Made by a program: the position numbers and the translations under genes. The notes below the pieces were generated by a model. That model did no database searches. It was given only the letters and a program-made list of their open reading frames with translations, and was not told the DNA's origin. Of a DNA stretch of 64,000 bases, positions 32,241 through 44,374 are shown one piece after another (the first letter of the stretch is position 1; every line of letters starts with the position of its first letter). The stretch comes from Halichoerus grypus (lineage: Eukaryota; Chordata; Mammalia; Carnivora; Phocidae): assembly GCF_964656455.1 (NCBI RefSeq), contig NC_135719.1, positions 133,299,284-133,363,283 of the forward strand, written 5' to 3'.

Positions 32241-34425
32241 ATAATACTAATAATCATTTAAAAGATATTAAAATTTTGTTGACATATAGTTTGACACCAA
32301 ACTAAACTTAAACTGTATCAGATAAGTTAGCTTAGTAGAATTTGTAAAGCAAGATTTCTGCCTAACGCGTAACCATACAATTCATTAAATGTACACCCCA
32401 GTCTTGGGTGAACAAAACTCAGCCTGAATTAAACAGGTTGTTTGATTACTGTCCATGAACACAGACAGTTGTCCATTGGTAACACCCTTGGGATGATTCG
32501 GAATTCATTTTATTTACTGAATGACACCCAAAGTATTATTGTATATTTTATTCATTTCAAATAACTATACATGATAAAATTTTCAAAATGAGTCAAGAAG
32601 TATGGCATATTATGCCCTGACTTTACTAAATTCCAGATTTGATTTGATTTTCCAGTGGGTAGGGGAGGGGGAGAGGGGGTAAAATCTAGGAACAGTTACT
32701 AAATACTAAAACTACCCAGACCAGAAGTGCCAAGTGAATTTGTGTATGCGCCAGATGCAGAAATAATAATAACAGGAGCATGTCAGGAATGAGACAGGAA
32801 GGATTTTCTTTTTGCAATAGAATAAGAACTCTCTAATGCTGGAGTACTTTCTTCTTGTTCCCTTTTATTAAAAGGTAGAAAGAGAGGGTTACGTGCATTA
32901 CAATATTTTATTAAGTTCACTTAATGACAATTCTGACAGAACCAGGATCAGAGAAGAGTGGCACCTAAACTCTTTCATTTATGAATCAACAGCTAAAATA
33001 TTCCAGGGATTGTGGCCTTGAGACAACAACCTTGCTATTTTCTCTATGTTAAGCATCCACACCATAAACCTTTTCTTTCTTAATATTTGTAGGTTATGAT
33101 TTTTTTTTGCTCTCTATTGAAAGGATAAATATGCTTTTCAGTCAAAATTTATATGAAGATCCTCCAAAACATATTTCAATAGGTAATAAAAATTACTCCC
33201 TGCTAAGCAATTTTTCACAGTGACTTGGAGAAACAAAACAATTTTGAGTTATCACAGACATGGAGTTATGTTTTCATAAAATTTATTTATGCTTGAAATA
33301 ACATTCTGTCACTTAATCCGTTTATTCTATTCTTAGATTCCCTCCCCCCAGTAAACATTAGAAAGGCAACATATAACTGGGTCTTTAACATTGAGCTCAA
33401 CTCTGAGTATGATAGAAAAACCAGTGCAAAACTGGGATGAGAAGGCTATTAGGGCAAGCTCTGCTCTGATACTTACCGTAAGCACAGGGATTTTTACATT
33501 TGTGAATTATTATGGCCATGTTGCCAAGGGCAGCATCTTTAATAAGGTAAATGCAGGTTGTGGGTTATAGGAAGGAAGATTTCAGCTCTGACTGGGAACT
33601 TTCTAGCACTCCATCAAAGACAAGGTTGTCTGTAGATATATCTCCATATATAGAGATGTTCAAGCAGGAATTGGAAAAATCACATATTTGCCAGAATTAA
33701 AGGGAAATTTTGAGACCCTTTGACTTCCTACTGCAATTTATTTTCCTTTCTCAGGAGAAACAGAAGGGATTAAAAAATATTGTCTGCTACACTTAAACAA
33801 AGCACATTATCTTCGTGCACCTACCTAGGTAAGAAATGTATCTACTAATGAACTATCTGCAAACTTTCTATGAATTGGCCTTCTTTGGTTAGAACTCAAA
33901 CTTGAATTTTGTTGTGGTTCTTGCTGTTGCTGTTAATCAGTGGGGAGTAATGTCGCTGGTGTGCTGAATGAGGTAAGAGAGTTTTGACTGGATGCAGCTC
34001 TGGCTGTACAAATTCTTCTCTACGGAACAAAATCTGTAGGTTTCCACACAAATCCAAAATGACCGTCCCCACGGGGTTTTGGTCTGGGCTTCTGGCAAAA
34101 TCTTTAATGTCCACCTATCTAGATCCAAATCATCTTCCAGTTTTACAGCTACTCAAACTTAAAGAAATTTGTCCCAGGCAGAGGACTGGAGACCTTAAAT
34201 TTTGGTGATGAGCTAGTGCTCATTCCCAATCTGGGCTGTGCTGACTCATAAATAAGATTCCTTTCCTCTAAGAAAGAAAATGGGTTATTGTCTATACATA
34301 AAGACAAAAGGACATACTCCCTTCACAAGAGAAATATCTGGCCACCTTGGGTTTCTCAGACTGTGGAAGTCCTTAAGATTCTTTGGTTTCTAAACTTTGA
34401 ATTTTAACATCCCTTTATAAATCCC
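32240..34425. other. Unique noncoding sequence, about 2.2 kb repeat-poor
   Basis: One of the longest stretches without a recognisable repeat. It includes a G-quadruplex motif at 32657-32679. Small opposing open frames at 33896-34208 have no family features. Confidence 0.4.
32657..32679 (+). other. G-quadruplex-forming motif
   Basis: Four G runs (GGG, GGGG, GGGGG, GGGGG) separated by loops TA, A and AGA: a canonical short-loop quadruplex pattern in otherwise AT-rich, non-repetitive DNA. Confidence 0.8.
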
Positions 34426-34427
34426 AT

Positions 34428-34833
34428 TAGTTTCCTATTGTTGCTGTAACAAATTACCCCAAGTTTAGTGGCTTAGAAAAATGCATATCTATTCTCGTAC
34501 AGTGCTGGAGATCAAAGGTCTAAAATGGCCTCACAGGGTTGCATACATTTTAGAGGCTCCAGAGGAAAATCCTTTTCCTCACCTTTTCTAGCTTCTAGAG
34601 GATGACTCCCTTCTTTGGCTCATAACATCGCTTCTCCACCTTTGGCACCTTTTCTCCTCTCTGACCTCTGTCCAAATTCTCTAAGACTCTGACTCATCTG
34701 TTTCCTTCTTAGAAGGACTCTTATGTTTACATTGTGTCCACCCACATAATCCACGATCATCTCCACCTCTCAAGATCTTTAACTTGTGCACATCTGCAAA
34801 ATCCTTTACCATGTAAAGTTAGGTAACTATATT
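34428..34833 (-). mobile_element. MaLR-type (MLT1-like) solo LTR
   Basis: Reverse-complement LTR: 'ttagtttcctattgttgctg', 'taacaaattaccccaag', 'tagtggcttag', 'cttttctagcttctagagg', 'catctgcaaaatcctttac' and 'catgtaaagttaggtaac'. A Can-SINE inserted at its far end. Confidence 0.75.
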
Positions 34834-34843
34834 AATAAGTTTT

Positions 34844-35065
34844 CTTTCCTTTTTTTGAGGATTTATTTGTTTTAGAGAGGCTGAGAGAGAGAATGGTGTG
34901 GTGGGGTGAGGCTGGGGAAAGGGGTAGAGAGAGAGAGAGAGTCTCAAGCAGACTCCAGGGTGAGCAAGAAGGCCCATGTGGGGCTCGATCTCATGACTCA
35001 GTGATCAGGACCTGAGCTGAAATCAAGAGTTGGATACTTAACCAACTGCGCCACCCAGGTATCCC
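34844..35065 (-). mobile_element. Can-SINE, diverged older copy
   Basis: Minus-strand copy with head ...CGCCACCCAGGTATCCC and body 'gctgaaatcaagagttgg', the older 'aaatcaagagt' subfamily. TSD AATAAGTTTT at 34834-34843 and 35066-35075, inside or at the edge of an MLT1-type LTR. Confidence 0.93.
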
Positions 35066-35089
35066 AATAAGTTTTTTTTTTTTTTTTTT

Positions 35090-35970
35090 CAATACTGAGC
35101 TGTAGTCAGTGCAAACTGAGAGGTGCTAACAACGTTATTTGATTACGTGTGGGTAAAAACATATGCCCAATGAAACTGAATTTCTTGTGAGAAAATAAAA
35201 TATTAGTGACTCTAAATATAGTACTGCCTTTACTTTTTAAAACCTGGAAAACCCTTAAGGGGAATATCAATAGTCCATTTGGGGAGGGAGCACAACATGG
35301 AGGAAAAGGATTCTGATTCTAAGAAGGAATTCTAGTTAAAGTCACTGAATGCAAAGAACAGCAGAGAGACTTGGAAAACAAGAATTTCATGGCGAGGATG
35401 CCATATCACAACTGCCTTTAGGTGCTATGCATCTACTTATCTGTAAAAGCGTGATGAGAAAGGGAGAAAATGTGCTAGAAAAAAAATTAAATAAAATTCA
35501 ACAAGGAGGCAAATTGTGCATGCCAAGATGTGCCCCTTTAGCATTTTATGCAAACTTTCCTGTGCTTCCTAGTTATAGGGTCTTCTGTAGAAAGTATTGC
35601 TATTAACGTGCTAATTTAAACCATGACAAACACATAGACATAAATGGGAGTAGTGCAGCCCCTATAAGGGAATTTCTGCATAATGCTTATATTACACTTT
35701 TAATTTTGTCTTTGAAACAATATTACAAGATGAGTCTGTTTACTCTCTCTGGCTATTAGGCTGACACACATATAGTAAACGTAAGCAACATCTCACATGT
35801 GTTATTGTGTGCACAGTATTAAAGTGTCTTCCCTTAGTAGTGTCCAATATTTTATAAAATCAGCTAGTCTGAGTCTATGAAAAAGCAACATAAACTACTT
35901 AAGGTTTGCTAGTTGCAAGAAAATTATGTTTCATTTCTTGACAATAGTCTGGAATCAAAGAGTGAGTTCT
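35090..35970. other. Unique noncoding sequence
   Basis: Contains an 85-codon plus frame (35349-35606) with no recognisable motif. No named repeat. Confidence 0.4.
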
Positions 35971-35974
35971 ATGC

Positions 35975-36439
35975 AGCATAGCAGATGACCATACACTTAG
36001 AAGTTTAAAACAATGCACATTTGTCACCTCACTGTTTCTGTGAGTCAGGAGTCCAGGCACAGGCTAAGTGTGTCCTCTGGTTAGGCTGTCAGAAGCTGCA
36101 ATCAAGGAGGCAGGCAGGGTTGGGTTTTCAGTAAGGTTCAATTCAGTGAGGTGTTGCTACTAATCTCCTTCAGCCTGTTTGCAGAATTTATTTTCTTATA
36201 GTGCTAGGATTCATAACAGCTTGTTTCTTCAAAGCCTATGAGGGAAAGAAAGAGAGAAAGACTATGGCAATCTTCTTGCAAGACAGAGATTAGTATCATC
36301 AACAGAGTGACATCCATCACCTTTGATATGTTCTATTGTTTGGAAGTATGTCACCAGGTCCACCACACACAAGGAGCGGGGGTTACACAGGATGCCAGGA
36401 AATGGAATCATGGGGCCACCTTAAAGTCTAAATTCCACA
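35975..36439 (-). mobile_element. MaLR-type LTR, diverged
   Basis: Reverse-complement of the same LTR group as 25.4 kb: 'agaagtttaaaacaatgcac', 'gtgagtcaggagtccaggca', 'gctgcaatcaagga', 'ccatcacctttgatatgttc' and 'aaattccaca' as the terminal CA. The first part is truncated or decayed. Confidence 0.6.
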
Positions 36440-36449
36440 GGGAGGAAAA

Positions 36450-37690
36450 ATAGACATAACGGAAAACACAAAACGCCAACACCATGGCTCATGCTTCCTA
36501 TTGAAGACTTTGTATAGTTTCTATAATTTGAAAAATGCATTGTTAGCAATGCAAATGTTGGTTGCATATTTTGGCTAAGTCTGTACTGGAATCATACTTT
36601 CTGTGAGTCTGTCTTGATGTGTTGGGGAATATAGGCATATGCTGAGAAGGAAGGATTTTAGGAAGATAAGAACATTCAGGTATTTTTTAAAATGATGTCC
36701 TGTAGGTAGATTCTAAAGATCTAACTTTGATAAATTAATTCACTTAATAAAGGCTTTGATTTTCCCTAACATAATTTTTGTCATCTTAAGAGGAGTACCT
36801 TAAGAGAGAGTACCATCTTAAGCTACTGATATTCTTTTATATCTTGATAATGACTGGTGAATTTGATGAACAGTTTCTAGAAGACAGAACTGGTAAGACA
36901 GCATTAGGCATGTGCAAGAGTGCAAGAGGGAAAAACAGAGGTTTTCAGGTGCCATGATCATGCTGTTTTCCTTATCTTTATATAGTAGATGATGATATGT
37001 AAGGAGAGTTCCTTCTCATTATCTCTAAACAAAATTCTAGGCCATATAAGAATATGATTAGCAGTCAATATATTCATTTATTTATCCAACAAATGAGTCT
37101 AATGGTGGGAAGTGAATGTAATGTGGAATATTAACAGAAACTGTGATTTAAGTACAAAGAGGTAAATGCAATTTCTGCTAGAATCCCTAAAAGGGACAAT
37201 GAGATCAAAAAGCCTAGATACCTGGAAAGACTTCAAATGATGAGGACATGAAGAATGGTCCAGCTGATCATTCAACGGAATGCAAACAAAATGAGCAAAT
37301 ACTAACTTTGCACTTGCACTGTCTATTCTTGTGGACTGGGAAATATCCCAACATTCTTTCCTAAGTACTCAACAGGGTTTTTTGTTTGTTTTGCTTTGTT
37401 TTTAGTTTCATAGAGATGGTTTCAATAGGCTCATAGAGACAGAATGAAGCTAAACTTTTCAGTAGATCAAGCAACACAAACCTTTAGGTAGAGGTAGGAT
37501 CTGAAATCAATGGGATTCTAAGACTAGACCTCCACTGCACTGCTCTGCTCACCAGCTTCTTAAATACTTCCAGGCAAGATCAGAGAATCATGTACAATAT
37601 TTTTCAGTAGTCAATATAACTGGAACACGATTTCAACAATAGAAAATTAGTTCTAACATTCTTATGCAGATGATCATACCCTCCGGTATT
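36450..37690. other. Unique noncoding sequence
   Basis: About 1.2 kb with no gene or named repeat. Confidence 0.4.
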
Positions 37691-37720
37691 AGTTTATGTA
37701 GCAATAGTTTATGTAGCAAA
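37691..37720 (+). repeat. 15-bp tandem duplication
   Basis: AGTTTATGTAGCAAT is followed directly by AGTTTATGTAGCAAA, just left of a Can-SINE A-tail. Confidence 0.9.
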
Positions 37721-37723
37721 ATA

Positions 37724-37920
37724 TTTTTTTATTTTTTTAAAGATTTTATTTGTTTACTTGAGAGAGAGAGAGCACAAGTGGAGTGAGGAGCAGAGGGAGA
37801 AGCAGACCCCCCCACCACCACCACTAAGCAGGAAGCCCGATGCGGGGCTTGATCCTGGGACTCTGGGATCATGACCTGAGCTGAAGACTGACACTCAACA
37901 GACAGCCACCCAGGCTCCCC
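37724..37920 (-). mobile_element. Can-SINE, TSD not visible
   Basis: Minus-strand copy with a decayed head (GCCACCCAGGCTCCCC), a deletion in 'gctgaagactgacactcaac', and a C/CCA-rich expansion (CCCCCCCACCACCACCAC) in the body. No convincing flanking duplication remains; a short tandem repeat lies immediately to the left. Confidence 0.92.
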
Positions 37921-37924
37921 AGTA

Positions 37925-39395
37925 GTGGAACTGGACATTTCTAGTACAGCCACCTCTGGAGTTTGGTCTCCAAATGGTATAATAGTCATAAAGATAGCAG
38001 GGTTGTTTGTTTGTTTTTCCTTCGTGGTCTTGCATTTACTACCAGAAAAATTAAAAGACCTGTATTTTACAATTGTATAGAAAACATTTACTGCCTAATA
38101 CAATGATATATATTCTCAATAGAAAATAAAGTGAAATGATAATTAGTTCCCATCTCTGTTAATGGTCATTTTCCACAATGTCATTCAGCAGAAACAAAGA
38201 CACTTGAAGATATTGAAACATTTATCTCAACAAATGTAAGGTAATTTCGGAACAGTTTTTCCAAGAGCTAAATGACTTTTTCATCATAAGAAAATAAAAC
38301 AAACAGCATAAATAATATGAACATTATACATTTAAAATTTATAGGAACTACACTTTAAAAGCATTAATTTTTAGTTTAACCAACTCACAATGCAGTTGTA
38401 TTAACATAAACCTTAAAATTTCCTAATAAAGTGTTATTCCTCCTTGAAGCAGTTGGCCAGGCAATACACATCCCCTGACCTTGGCCGATGATTGTTTTGT
38501 ATACCGAATTGAGAACTCTAATTTTCCCATGTGATTCCATAAGCTAAAGTCATCGAAGGTGGGGAGGGTAGTCATTTTTCAACTTTTAAAAGTTTACCAG
38601 CAGCATTTCACTGTTTAATTGTGAATTTGTTTAACTTAATTGTGTCCATAAAGGTGTTTTAGGAAAACCTCAAAGGCAGAAATGAAGAATTACTTTATTT
38701 CCTGTTTTATTTTTCTTATCCCACCTCATACTTAACTACCATTATCATTACTGACATGGTTCAGCTTGGCATTTAGCCATGTAGGGAGCACTTAATCTGT
38801 GATTTGAGCAGATTCTTTGAAAGCGAACATGAGAAATCTTTGTAAACTTACTGGGACAGACATAAAGTGAATATCATCTTAAAATACTTGGGAAATGAGC
38901 AACTTATGTTACTAAAGGGGAATGAGAGAACAAGAATGAGCCTTGGGTAAGCAGAGACCATCATAAATCATGTAAGATAGTTCTGTGCTTTTATCCTTGG
39001 ATCCATATGTTCTCCTCAAAGAAAACCGGTGTATAACAATTTAGCATTATTTTACACAGCCCAAAGAGAGCGTGGAAATTCCTTTATAACAGATAAGTGA
39101 CACCATTTATAAACAATATAAATACATTCTGGTTTTCTCTTCTAAGTTTCGTTTATTCCATTTTTTAAAATTACTTTAATCTTTTTCAAGAAATACTCTG
39201 ATCTTGAGGATGAGGCAAGGAATATTAAAATGCTTTATTAGAAATTAATTAGTCTATTTTTTTAAACATCCTCCTTTAATAAACTATAAGGACCTTGTGG
39301 ACAAAGAAAATAAAATTTGTATTTTGTGGTAATCGTTCTACCTTGTTATCTTGTATATATATAAAATATATCATTGATTTTCATTTGTATAATTG
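37925..39395. other. Unique noncoding sequence
   Basis: About 1.5 kb without named repeats or genes. Near 38590-38640 there are clustered AATTG/TTAA cores (TTTAATTGTG, TTAACTTAATTG) that could be homeodomain sites. Confidence 0.35.
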
Positions 39396-39450
39396 GTAAT
39401 TATAATGTATGTATATACACACATATATATACATATATACTACACACAAA
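39353..39450. repeat. TA/CA-rich low-complexity tract
   Basis: TATATATATAAAATATAT followed after a gap by GTATATACACACATATATATAC-type sequence (imperfect). A diverged dinucleotide tract. Confidence 0.75.
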
Positions 39451-40765
39451 TATGCATTTTTAAAAATATTTATATCACTTCTTTCAATAACATCTGTCAC
39501 ATGTTTATCAGTGCAAGTCAACAGATCCAATGGGTAGTTATTCATGGTCATCACTAATATTTCTGTCTTTCCTCCTTCTGGACACAGGATACAATTAGGC
39601 TTTTCTGCTATCTTCAAATGGTCATGTGCTTGTTTTGGTCAGTGAAATGAGAAGAGGAGTAAAAACATGTATTATTTAAGAATAGAAATGATTGAACAAG
39701 TATGCGATTCTTCATATGCCTTTCCCCCACCACAGCCACCAAAGGCATTTCAACCAGTGACATGCTAGTCTTTATTAGCTAGTCTATGAATAAGACATGG
39801 ATCAGAGTCCCTCGTCAACCCAAGGTAAGGATGTAGGAAGATTGAAAATTGTCGATCTTTTTCTTCTCCTTGAGAATTTCAGCATTTTAACTTTAAGCTT
39901 CTGAAATTTTGGCTTTGTTTCTGTAGCACACCTTAAACCATACAATGACCAATGACCAATACATGCAAAAAACTAACCAACCTGGTTTAAAATATATTAA
40001 CTTTATTCCACTGACTTCTACAAATATTACCTTATGGTCCACTTTGAGCCTTGTATTCATCTCTTAAGTCTGTTAAGAGCAACAGTCTAATCTCTCATTT
40101 CATTTTCTCATGTTTACCATTTTAACATTAATATAGTTTGACACCCACATGGTTGAGTTAGTTGGGAATCCACAATATCATAGTACTTACGAAAAAAACT
40201 CTACTAGATTTGGTGGTGAACCTGTGTTAAACTAACATTTTCCTCATATTCCCAGCAAAAATTACTTCACCCCAAGGAGATTTTACAGTATTTCATACCT
40301 TTGTCTAGTCTCTACTTCTGATACATTTTCTTCTTTTGAACAGACAAGGACTCACTCAAACTGCTAAGCCATATAGACAATGGAAGTTTAGAATTGTTAG
40401 CTCCAGAAACCTCCCATCTTACCATCAACTGATCTCACATTTATTCTGTAGAGCTGACTATTTGTAAAATGATAGAGGTCTTAGAATTCTCGCCTGGCTT
40501 ATTGTTGTTATCATTTCCCTTAATTGTTATCTTTTTAATGTGTCTCACTTTTTTTTTGTCATTTTGACTCTTCAAATATTTTGCCTTTATTATGTATTTA
40601 ATTTATTAACTTTTCCTTAAAACTGTTATAATTTACTGTACCTGCCTCTTTATTCTGCTTTTAATTATAATGAAATATAAAGGATTATCTAATTTTATGA
40701 AATCACCTGAAAGGTTTATAATGATAGACAATTGTAACATATACTGATTTTAAGAAGCAATAAAC
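39450..40765. other. Unique AT-rich noncoding sequence
   Basis: No gene or named repeat. Very AT-rich toward 40500-40700. Confidence 0.4.
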
Positions 40766-40767
40766 CT

Positions 40768-40888
40768 GGGGCACCTGGCTGACTCAGTCAGCAAAGCATG
40801 TGACTTTTGATCTCAGGGTTGTGAATTTGAACCTCATGTTGGACATAAAGATTACTTTAAAAAATTTTAAATTAAAAAAAATATTTTA
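40768..40888 (+). mobile_element. Can-SINE-like element, short old subfamily
   Basis: Head GGGGCACCTGGCTGACTCAG, 'tgacttttgatctcagggtt', 'gtgaatttgaacctcatgtt', 'ggacataaagattacttt', then an A/T-rich tail. It lacks the CT-rich body, as do older tRNA-derived carnivore SINEs ending 'agattactt'. A second Can-SINE follows directly in the same orientation. Confidence 0.8.
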
Positions 40889-40889
40889 A

Positions 40890-41097
40890 GGGTCACCTGG
40901 ATGGCTCAGTCAGTTACGCGTCTGTCTTTTGGTTTCCACTCAGGTCATGATCTCAGGGTCGTGAGATGGAGCCCAACTTATTGGGCTCCTTGCTCAACAG
41001 GGAGTCTACTTGAGATTCTCTCCCTCTCCCTCTGGCCCTCTCCTGCTTTTGCATGCTCTCTCTCTCCTTCTCTCTCATAAATAAATAAAATCTTTAA
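40890..41097 (+). mobile_element. Can-SINE, old copy, tandem to previous element
   Basis: Head GGGTCACCTGGATGGCTCAG, 'tttccactcaggtcatgatc', 'ctacttgagattctctccc' and tail ATAAATAAATAAAATCTTTAA-type sequence, then a T15 run and TTAAAGAGAGAG. It begins at the tail of the previous SINE. No clear TSD; ATTTTAAG at its left versus TTTTTAAAG at its right is a weak candidate. Confidence 0.9.
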
Positions 41098-41099
41098 TT

Positions 41100-41930
41100 T
41101 TTTTTTTTTTTTAAAGAGAGAGTAAACTCTGATGACAACATGAAGCTTACTGTAGTTATACAAAAAAAAAAAAAAATGAAGGGAAAAGAAAAGAACATAA
41201 CCAAGAACTTTAATAATTAAAAATCAGTTGAATTTCATTAAATTTCTGGAAATTTTCCTTTAACTAACTGAATGTAGTTGATAACTATTGTCTCTTATGT
41301 CACCAGTCATGTGATATAAGGCTTTTATAATGAATGGTGAGGCCAAGTTGGAGGGCCAAAAGAGCTGGCAAGTTACCAGAATTAAACTTCCAAAAAATAA
41401 ATAAATGAATAAAGTAAGGAACCTATTGGAACAATTGCAAGTATATCAAGCTAGAAAATGCAGGTACTTGATTCAAGGGATCAAAGAACTGGACAGGAAT
41501 GTGGCGATGAAATGTTGGTCTTCAAAGAAGGTTGAACTTGTACTAGGTATGAAAGCAGAAACAAATATTTCTGGTATAACCAAATTCAAATTTAGAATAT
41601 CCAGGCCTGAAAATAGGTCCAGGACACTCTGAGAAAGAATAGCCATGAATCTCTGTTGTTATCTTTGAAAAATAAGCAAAAAACCAATTAGGTGAATTCC
41701 ATCTTGGAAAAAGTTTTCTGAAGTTTTTCCCTCATAAACTGACAAAAATTGTCTTCTATTTGTTCAGTGCTCACCCCCACTAATAATAATCATTTGATTT
41801 GAAATAACCTCTCACCAAGGAGGTCAAAATATTTTATATATATGACCCAATTCATCACAGGACCTTATAAATAGCCGTTAAAAATGAAGTGCTCTGCGGA
41901 AGTTAAAACAACATCGCTCAGCCAATACTT
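41100..41930. other. Unique noncoding sequence
   Basis: Begins with the T-rich remainder described above and an A15 run at 41161-41175. A 75-codon plus frame (41405-41632) is unremarkable. Confidence 0.4.
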
Positions 41931-41937
41931 TTTGATT

Positions 41938-41961
41938 TGTGTGCGTGCGTGTGTGTGTGTG
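41938..41961. repeat. (GT)n microsatellite
   Basis: GTGTGCGTGCGTGTGTGTGT: a short GT run with two GC-containing units. Confidence 0.9.
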
Positions 41962-41964
41962 ATT

Positions 41965-43195
41965 TATATGAGAACTTTTTGACCTCTAGTTACAGTTCTG
42001 ATCCTTAGGTAATCAACTTTAAGATGAGCATATGATTTCTCCTATAGACCATCAATTTAAAAGAAGAACAATTTATAACATATCTCTAGTTTATCCTGTC
42101 CATTTCTTAAACCAGAATGAGCTCCATTACACTTTCATAACTCTCTCTGAGACCAATCCTGTCCTTCACTAAACATTCCACCAGAATACCTCAAGGCAGT
42201 GTTTACCAACAAATGCCTACATGCTTGTGGGACTTTGCCATTCTAGATGGGAGCCCTTAAAATCTGGGTCTATCATCCATTATCAGCTTTTCAAAACCAA
42301 GATACATAACAGCACCCACCCAACCCACCAGTTCTTATTTTTGCATAGTTTTAGAGTACCAGCGGAGCAGGGGAAAGGTATCTGGACGTCTGAACATAGC
42401 ATCTTTAATTTATCACAATGTCCTGCCACATTTGTGTCCTGTGAAATTATGAATGGTAAGGATAGCGTATTTTCATTTCTGTGGTTAAAAGCAGTTGCTA
42501 AAAAAATCACTAATAAAGGATTTCCAGGTGATTTCTAATTCAAAATTAATTATGATGAGCTTTTTTTCAGTTAAAAGAGATAGAAACCTCATTCCAGATA
42601 GAAAACTAGTGAACAAGATATTTTAATGCCATAGTTAAAAAATCTGATTAAAAATACATCAGTGTTTAGTATAAAGAGAAAAAAATGTATTTGTTTCATG
42701 AACTTGTTAAACTAAGGCTTTGGGAACTGACTAGTCTAACATGAAAGCAGAATGGCGTGTCTAGGACTTAGAAGCAGCATGATTCCATTTGGAAAGTTCG
42801 AGCTAACTAAATTCCCTAACCCCGTGGTCACATAGACCTCTCTGAAATAGCTCATTTAGGTAAAAGGTTAATGAATGTTATAATCTATACAACTCATTTG
42901 GGATGCAATGTCATTTCTTTTTCTTTCAGATGCTGTTGATCTAATGGCATGAAATTTAAATTTAGTTAAAATAAATGATAATGGAATTACATAATTCTAA
43001 TTAAAGTGATGCACCTAGTAAACCTACAAATGTTTTTTGCAATTGATTAACACTTTCATCAATTAATTTTCATTAATGTAGGGTTAGAGAAATGCTATAT
43101 TTTATTTGCCCTTTCAACATAAACAGAGACCCATGGTTTACTTCTCTTAAACTGGCATACTAAGTATGTCATAATGTGTGGTAGAGCCTTGGTAT
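41965..43195. other. Unique noncoding sequence
   Basis: Repeat-poor. Two opposing frames (42221-42538 plus, 42283-42510 minus) lack domains. The part 42940-43090 is rich in homeodomain-like cores (TTCTAATTAAAG, CAATTAATTTTC, CATTAATG). Confidence 0.35.
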
Positions 43196-43199
43196 AAAT

Positions 43200-43580
43200 A
43201 TCCATTTATACTTCCTACAGGGCACAGCTAGACTGCGTTCCCCAGTCTCCCTGGCATTAGGCATGACTACACTAGTTTATAGCCAAAGATATGTTGGCAG
43301 AAATTATGTAAACCAATTCCTGACACTGCTCACAAAATCTTCTTATGAGCAGTATTCTAGCCATTTCCTCCTTTTGTGGAAAGCTCAGGAATGAATTGAA
43401 AATGGCGCAGCCTTAAGATTGAAAAACTCACGATTTCTAATGTATGCTAGTAAGAGAAATTCATGTAGATCAGAAACATGCATTTTGAACTTTATGTGAA
43501 TGAGATAAATGGCTACTGGGTATGCTGTGGTTTGGGTTTTATTTATTACAGTTGTTACTATTACCCCAACTAATACAGAT
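43200..43580 (+). mobile_element. Probable ancient LTR-like repeat, unassigned
   Basis: Opening phrases 'gttccccagtctccctggc' and 'ttaggcatgactacactag', and terminal 'gtggtttgggttttattta' with 'ccccaactaatacag', resemble a common mammalian LTR-like repeat. The middle is too diverged to align by eye. Confidence 0.4.
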
Positions 43581-43886
43581 TGTGTCAACACTTGGGTCCA
43601 AAATCTTACCATTCTTTCTATATGGTTAAAGATCCAAAGTTGAGTGTCCATGGAAGGGAAGAAATAATTCATTTTTTTCACTTACATTTCAGGATGCCAG
43701 AAATAACTGTATATTTTTATAAAGTATCTTACCTTCATTAAGTTCATTTATGTCACAATGAAACAAAGCTGCCTTGGGATTTTATCCTTTGAAGTCCACA
43801 CATTTTTCATCTTTGTGTCTTTGGCACCTATCAGTCGATGAGAAAGATAATTTCTTTTCAGAAAGAATCTAGACTAACAGTCCTAT

Positions 43887-44368
43887 TACTTACCAATTGC
43901 TGTGTAACAGATTACCACATCAATAGCTTAAAACTATTATTAGCTGGTCCTCTACCACAATCTCTCAGAAGCCAACAATCAAAGTGTCTGCTGAGACTGG
44001 GGTCTCTTCCAAAGGCCCAATTATAGAAGGATCCACTTCCAAGGTAACTCGTGGCTATTGGCAGTTCCTCAGATTCTCCAGGGTTGTCTTTGCTGGCTAA
44101 TGACTGCTGTCTGCCCCCAAGTCCTTGGCCCATGGACCTCTCCCATGTGGCAGATTGCTCTATCAAAACCAGCAAGAGAGAGAGAGACAGAGTATATCAG
44201 CAAGACAGAAGTCACCGTCTCTTGTAACCTAATTACAGAAGTGACATTCCCTCAGTATTGCCATATTGTATTGATTAGTAGCAAATTATTCAAGGGGAGA
44301 GAATTACACAAAGCTGTAAATATCAAGAGGCAAGATCATTGGGAGTATCTTAGAGGATTCCTGCCAGA
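43887..44368 (-). mobile_element. MaLR-type solo LTR
   Basis: Reverse-complement LTR: 'cttaccaattgctgtgtaac', 'agattaccacatcaatagc', 'atcaaagtgtctgctgag', 'cccatgtggcagattgctc', 'attgccatattgtattgatt' and 'cattgggagtatcttagagg'. The 127-codon plus frame at 44058-44441 lies mostly within this LTR and is not a gene. Confidence 0.7.
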
Positions 44369-44374
44369 GGTCAT

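Noticed and set aside
41098..41175. T15 run plus TTAAAGAGAG after a SINE tail, and A15 run at 41161, as a possible inverted second SINE or retrocopy
   Set aside because: No SINE body, head or flanking duplication accompanies these homopolymers.
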